Shown here piece by piece: positions 60,075-64,000 of a DNA stretch of 64,000 nucleotides. Positions within the stretch are counted from its first letter, which is position 1, and each line of letters begins with the position of its first letter. Origin of the DNA: Motiliproteus sediminis (GTDB lineage: Bacteria > Pseudomonadota > Gammaproteobacteria > Pseudomonadales > Balneatricaceae). A model generated the notes under the pieces. That model was not told the DNA's origin. It worked only from the letters and a program-made list of their open reading frames with translations, and ran no database searches. The stretch is from assembly GCF_017912535.1 (NCBI RefSeq), contig NZ_JAERQK010000008.1:113617-177616 (forward strand), written 5' to 3'. The position numbers and the translations under genes are program-made.

Positions 60075-62762
60075 GTGAACAAGCCTTTGGCATCCATAAC
60101 CTCTGAGTCGCACCCCGGCGGTCTAAATGGCCGGCTGGTGGCGTTGGCGTTGGCAGCGATGCTGGCGCTGGCCAGCGGCTTTATCTTCACCTATCAGCAG
60201 CTCGCCGATATTCGCGAACAGTCGTTGCGCCAAAGCGCGCGCGACAGTGCTGCCTCGTTTCGGCTGCAACTGGATTCGTCGTTACGCCGGATGATGGATT
60301 CGGCGGCGTTGCTGGCCAACGAACCGGCGCTGACAGAGGCTTTTCCGCTGTCCCTGAGCAGCAATATCGGTGCGGTCAACGAGGTACTGGATCGCCACTG
60401 CATCACCCTCAATGCCAGCGTCTGTTATCTGCTCGGCGCGGACGGGCGCACCTTTGCGTCCAGCAACCGCGACCAGACTGACAGCTTCGTGGGTAAAAAT
60501 TACGCTTTTAGGCCCTATTTTCAGCAAGCCAGCGATGGCCTGAACGCGCTCTATCTGGCACTGGGAGTGACCAGCGGCAAACGGGGGATCTATGTTTCCG
60601 CACCGGTGCGAAATCGTGTGGGGGCGGTGGAGGGTGTGGCGGTTATCAAATATTCGCCGCAACTGCTGGAGAAGGAGCTCGCTCAGGTGAGTGGTCAGGT
60701 GTCGCTGGTGAGCGATAGCGGGGTGGTGTTCGTTTCCAGCCGCGCCGACTGGCGCCTGCGCCCGCTGCAGATTCTGGACCAGCAGACCGCGGCCGAGCTG
60801 CGGCGTAGCCGCCAGTTTGGCGAGCTGCGCGATGCGGTCGGCTTGCAGGAACAGGCCGGTGGCCGGGTGCGGGACGCTGCCGGGTCGTCATACCTCATTC
60901 ACCATCTGGAACTGCCACTGTTGCCCGGCTGGCAACTGATCTATCTGGCCGACGAGCGTGAAGGGGTCGCGGGCTGGGTCGGCTCGCAGTTGCTGTTCGG
61001 GCTGGTGGTGATCTTTGTCGCCTTCACCGCACTGGTGCTCTACATGTACCAGCGCAACGACCGCGCGCGCTGGCAGGCGGAATGGGCGCGCAAGGCGATG
61101 GAGGAGAGCGAGGAGCGGTTCCGCCGGCTGTCCGAGGTCACCAGCGAAGCGATCTTCGTGCATGAAGGGGGGCAATGTCTTGATGCCAACCGCACCGCTG
61201 AAAAACTGTTTGGCTACACCCATGATGAATTTCTGGTGCGTCACGCCACCGATATCATTGCCCCGGAGTGTCACCCGCTGCTGATGGAGAAGATCCGCAA
61301 CCGTGACGAGGCCCCCTACGAAGTGGACGCGGTGCGCAAGGACGGCAGTCGCTTCCCGGCAGAGATCCAGGGGAACAACCTGATCTGGAAAGGACGTGCC
61401 ATACGTGTCACCAGTGTCCGCGATATCAGCGCACGCAAGGCACAGGATGAGGCCATGCTGCGCCAGGCTCACTACGATAACCTTACCGCTCTGCCCAATC
61501 GGGTGCTCTGTCGGGAGCGAATACTGCATGCGCTGGAGCGTCGCCAGCGTAACGGCTCGCAGCTGGCCGTCATGCTGATCGATCTGGACGATTTCAAGAA
61601 GATCAACGATACCCTGGGTCATCAGACCGGCGATGAGCTGCTGCTGCAGGCGAGTCAGCGGCTCAAAGCCTGCCTGCTGGACGGCGATACCCTGTCGCGC
61701 CATGGTGGCGACGAATTTGTGGTGCTGCTCGAAGATCTGGCCGACGGAGGGCAGGTGGAACGGATGGCGGAAAAAATACTGGCAGAATTGAGCCGGCCTT
61801 TCGTTATTGATGCCATGGATCTGGTGGTGACCGCGAGTATTGGCGTGGTGTTGGCTCCGCGCGATGGCCTCGATTATCCGAACCTGATGCGCAACGCCGA
61901 CATCGCCATGTACAAGGCCAAATCGGAGGGCAAAAACAACTTCGACTTTTTTACCCCGGAAATGAATGTTGAAGCGCACCGCCACCTGGAACTCGACCGC
62001 GGGCTGCGCCAGGCCTTGGCTAACCGGGAGTTGTCGCTACAGTACCAGCCGATCTGGGATGTTGAGGGTGATCGGGTACTGGGTAGTGAAGCACTGCTGC
62101 GCTGGCACAGCCCGGAACTGGGTTTTGTGTCACCGGCGGAATTTATCCCGCTGGCGGAAAATACCGGCATCATCGTCGAGATTGGCGCCTGGGTTCTGGA
62201 ACAGGCCTGTGCGCAGATGCGCTGTTGGCTGGATCAGGGCTGTGACATTGCCGCGGTATCGGTCAACGTATCCCCACGCCAGTTGCGGCAGGAGGATTTT
62301 GTTGTGCTGTTGGCGGCAGCACTGGAGCGGCATGACCTGAAACCCCAGCATCTGGTGGTCGAAGTGACCGAAGGTATGCTGATTCAGGATGATGCTCGCA
62401 TTACTGGCGCCATCGATCAGTTGCATCGACTGGGAGTGTGCCTGGCGATGGACGACTTTGGCACCGGCTACTCCTCCTTGAGTTATCTGCGCCGTTTCCC
62501 CTTCACCTACCTCAAGATCGACCGGGCCTTCGTCAACGACAGTGACAGCTCGTCGGAAGCAGCGGAACTGCTGAAAGCGATTATCGCCATGGCCCATGGC
62601 CTCGGCCTCAACGTGGTTGCCGAGGGGGTTGAAACCGAGCAGCAGCAGGCCTTGCTGCAAACCCTCAGCTGTGACCGTCTGCAGGGCTACCTGCTGGGGC
62701 GGCCGATGGCGGCCGCGGATCTGACCGCGTTGTTGAATTCGTTGGTGATTTCCAACCGCTAA
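60075..62762 (+). CDS. Cache-PAS-GGDEF-EAL protein
   Basis: An 895-residue membrane protein. TM1 lies near residues 20-42, then a DctB/dCache-like periplasmic sensor (DRHCITLNASVCYLLGADGRTFASSNRDQTDSFVGKNYAFRPYFQ region), TM2 near 310-330 and a PAS domain (about 345-460). GGDEF (HGGDEFVVLLED) and EAL (GSEALLRW, VTEGML, DDFGTGYSSLSYLRRFP, VAEGVET) are both intact. GTG 60075 follows GAGAG. The PYFQ-type motif in the sensor suggests dicarboxylate or similar ligands. It is a bifunctional or switchable cyclic-di-GMP enzyme and stands alone, 220 bases after the response regulator. Confidence 0.91.
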   Translation: MNKPLASITSESHPGGLNGRLVALALAAMLALASGFIFTYQQLADIREQSLRQSARDSAASFRLQLDSSLRRMMDSAALLANEPALTEAFPLSLSSNIGAVNEVLDRHCITLNASVCYLLGADGRTFASSNRDQTDSFVGKNYAFRPYFQQASDGLNALYLALGVTSGKRGIYVSAPVRNRVGAVEGVAVIKYSPQLLEKELAQVSGQVSLVSDSGVVFVSSRADWRLRPLQILDQQTAAELRRSRQFGELRDAVGLQEQAGGRVRDAAGSSYLIHHLELPLLPGWQLIYLADEREGVAGWVGSQLLFGLVVIFVAFTALVLYMYQRNDRARWQAEWARKAMEESEERFRRLSEVTSEAIFVHEGGQCLDANRTAEKLFGYTHDEFLVRHATDIIAPECHPLLMEKIRNRDEAPYEVDAVRKDGSRFPAEIQGNNLIWKGRAIRVTSVRDISARKAQDEAMLRQAHYDNLTALPNRVLCRERILHALERRQRNGSQLAVMLIDLDDFKKINDTLGHQTGDELLLQASQRLKACLLDGDTLSRHGGDEFVVLLEDLADGGQVERMAEKILAELSRPFVIDAMDLVVTASIGVVLAPRDGLDYPNLMRNADIAMYKAKSEGKNNFDFFTPEMNVEAHRHLELDRGLRQALANRELSLQYQPIWDVEGDRVLGSEALLRWHSPELGFVSPAEFIPLAENTGIIVEIGAWVLEQACAQMRCWLDQGCDIAAVSVNVSPRQLRQEDFVVLLAAALERHDLKPQHLVVEVTEGMLIQDDARITGAIDQLHRLGVCLAMDDFGTGYSSLSYLRRFPFTYLKIDRAFVNDSDSSSEAAELLKAIIAMAHGLGLNVVAEGVETEQQQALLQTLSCDRLQGYLLGRPMAAADLTALLNSLVISNR

Positions 62763-62896
62763 CTTTTTGCGCGCAACCCTCTAAGACCGAACCCGCGAAC
62801 AACTCTCTGTGGTTGCTGCCAGCGCCTGAGTCAGCCTGATGGCAGATGCAGATTGCGGCTAATGGACCTGGTCCTTAGCCAAGGCGCTCCCAAAGC

Positions 62897-62929
62897 GAAG
62901 GCCCGCCGCCGGCAGGCAGTCGGGCCTTC
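62897..62929. terminator. Terminator-like hairpin after the OmpA-family gene
   Basis: GAAGGCCCG and CGGGCCTTC form a perfect 9-base-pair stem around a 15-base loop in the convergent space between the GGDEF-EAL and OmpA-family genes. It could act on both strands. T-runs are weak. Confidence 0.55.
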
Positions 62930-62951
62930 AGGTTGGAACCCGGTTGAGCGC

Positions 62952-63704
62952 TTAGCGCTCGCTGACCAGTGCTTCATCACGCGGGTCAAAGCGAAACTGC
63001 AGATCGACCCGGCGATCGAGCGGCGAGTAAGGGTTGTTACTGCTCACCTCGGCGACGCCTTTGCCTTGCGTGATGATGCGGAAGGGCGGCAGTCCGTGCT
63101 GCTGCAGGGTCTCGCCTACTTCTTTGCCGCGGCGTTCCGACAGTGCCTGGTTGTAGTGATCCGGCCCTGAGGTGTTGCTATGGCCGGCCAGGTCGATGGT
63201 CAGCCCTTTGACTTTGTCAGCACCGTCGCTGAGGGACTTCAGCAGATCCTCATAGCGGGGGTCGACCTGGCTGCTGTTCTGGGCGAAGTAGACCGACAAT
63301 TTGAGCCCGCTGACCATCGCCTTGAGGGCGCGATGCTCGTCGTCAAGCGTGGTCATCTGTTGTTCCACCGCTGCCAATTGAGCGCGGCGATCGCTCAGTT
63401 GCTGCTCGGCAGCAGCCAATTGACTATAGGTGTCGCGCAACTGCTGGCTGAGCCGGTCGTGCTCCTTCTGCTGGGCCTCCAGCGTGTTTTCCTGCACCTG
63501 TTTGTGGCCGACCAGGGTGCCGAAGGCGGTGCCCAGAATTGCGCCGATCGGACCGGCGACTACCGCGCCGGCCACCGCGCCGGTGCCGGCGCCGATATGC
63601 TGCGGGGTCTTGTCCACTTCGGCGGCCAGCAGCGGGGTGGCGGTGAGGCTGGTGGCAAGGGCCGCGGCGATCAGGTTTTTGTTGAAAGCGATAACAGTGT
63701 TCAT
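62952..63704 (-). CDS. OmpA-family protein (possibly PdsO-like)
   Basis: A 250-residue exported protein with a signal peptide ending TPLLAAE near residue 27. A glycine-zipper segment (GAGTGAVAGAVVAGPIGAILGTAFGTLVG) may insert into the outer membrane. A coiled coil follows (about 75-125), and an OmpA/MotB peptidoglycan-binding domain closes the protein (VYFAQNSSQVDPRY, IDLAGHSNTSGPDHYNQALSERRGKEV, GKGVAEVSSNNPYSPLDRRVDLQF). The combination of glycine zipper, coiled coil and OmpA resembles OmpA-like proteins linked to proteobacterial sortase systems, but no sortase gene is visible, so only a general role in anchoring the envelope is supported. Confidence 0.85.
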   Translation of the reverse strand: MNTVIAFNKNLIAAALATSLTATPLLAAEVDKTPQHIGAGTGAVAGAVVAGPIGAILGTAFGTLVGHKQVQENTLEAQQKEHDRLSQQLRDTYSQLAAAEQQLSDRRAQLAAVEQQMTTLDDEHRALKAMVSGLKLSVYFAQNSSQVDPRYEDLLKSLSDGADKVKGLTIDLAGHSNTSGPDHYNQALSERRGKEVGETLQQHGLPPFRIITQGKGVAEVSSNNPYSPLDRRVDLQFRFDPRDEALVSER

Positions 63705-64000
63705 GGCGTTCCATCCTGTGCAATAAGCGTTGTGTGTTGACGGAATTCATTACAGCGCGAACGCCGTTGCCAAGATGGGAGTGATGGCGGAAGAAAAGGG
63801 GAGAAAAAAGGGAAGCAGCGGGGGAGGGGAAGCTGGATTCTGTTTTCGGCGCGGAGCGGACATCTGAGATTGCTTCTATAAACGGTGTTCCAATCTCCTT
63901 CCCGTGCAATCAGATAGTCTTTGTTCCGCCCACCCGGGCGGGTTACTTTTTGTCCGTCGTGACAAAAAGTAACCAAAAAGCACTCGCCCACAAAAGCCGC
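63705..64000. other. Intergenic end of window
   Basis: About 300 bases without a supported gene. It contains a purine-rich stretch around 63788-63835 and the palindrome at 63941-63974. A minus-strand open frame here (63701-63991) is built from the palindrome and the purine tract and is not called. Confidence 0.5.
63941..63974. repeat. Perfect 14-base inverted repeat
   Basis: GGTTACTTTTTGTC and GACAAAAAGTAACC flank a 6-base loop. It is preceded by a smaller GC hairpin (CCGCCC/GGGCGG, 63926-63941). This looks like an intergenic palindrome of the type repeated in many proteobacterial genomes, or a terminator for a gene beyond the window. Confidence 0.6.

Noticed and set aside
63701..63991. 96-codon minus-strand open frame at the window end
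   Set aside because: Built from the 14-base palindrome and a purine tract; overlaps the OmpA-family start region and has no protein-like pattern.

Overview
The window looks like a chromosomal segment of a GC-rich, Gram-negative gammaproteobacterium, probably marine and able to fix nitrogen. Supporting evidence is a urea ABC transporter plus urease locus (urtABCDE, ureDABCEFG), CowN (which protects nitrogenase from CO) behind a NifA/sigma-54-type promoter, a chemotaxis and cyclic-di-GMP gene set rich for 64 kb, and a short integron cassette array. All assignments come from reading the sequence; no database search was run.

Layout. 1-1525: end of an S9 peptidase and an SDR oxidoreductase. 1576-4218 (minus): a stand-alone double PilJ-type sensor protein and a methyl-accepting chemotaxis protein. 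4542-7778: small secreted DUF3015 protein, DUF4105 protein and lipoprotein-like alpha/beta hydrolase. 7871-9853 (minus): HD-GYP phosphodiesterase. 10331-15772: membrane-protein operon (DUF898, M48 peptidase with an apparent CTG start, rhomboid protease, zinc-finger/TPR membrane protein) ending in a terminator hairpin that encloses the last stop codon. 15797-17343 (minus): three low-GC cassettes with two well-formed attC sites and no integrase in view, followed by a small gene split by an in-frame TGA (17420-17737).

17858-27849 (minus) is the most unusual part: nine tightly packed, translationally overlapping genes encoding a dual-specificity-type phosphatase, a fumarylacetoacetate-hydrolase-family enzyme, a HisC-like aminotransferase, four different U32-family proteins with conserved cysteine sets, an NMT1/THI5-like substrate-binding fold without an export signal, and an ATP-grasp/phosphohistidine phosphotransferase built like rifampicin phosphotransferase. 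It has the look of an undescribed biosynthetic or modification pathway.

28063-40135 holds signalling genes (MASE3-CHASE-GGDEF, PAS-MCP, PAS-GGDEF-EAL, hybrid histidine kinase), an ErcA-like iron alcohol dehydrogenase and an SLC13-type transporter. 40166-41410 (minus) is cowN with a ferredoxin-type reductase. 41601-46867 is the urease cluster and 47174-53069 the urea transporter, both minus. 53620-59854: a FapA/DUF342 protein, then an unusual NCS1-permease/histidine-kinase/receiver fusion translationally coupled to a LuxR-type response regulator. 60075-62762 is a GGDEF-EAL protein and 62952-63704 an OmpA-family protein.

Nitrogen theme: candidate NtrC sites (GCAC-N7-GTGC) and -24/-12 sigma-54 promoters occur before ureD and before the permease-kinase gene, and a TGT-N10-ACA NifA site with a sigma-54 promoter precedes the cowN operon. 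This suggests that urea uptake and breakdown, nitrogenase protection and a putative nitrogen-compound sensor share nitrogen-responsive control.
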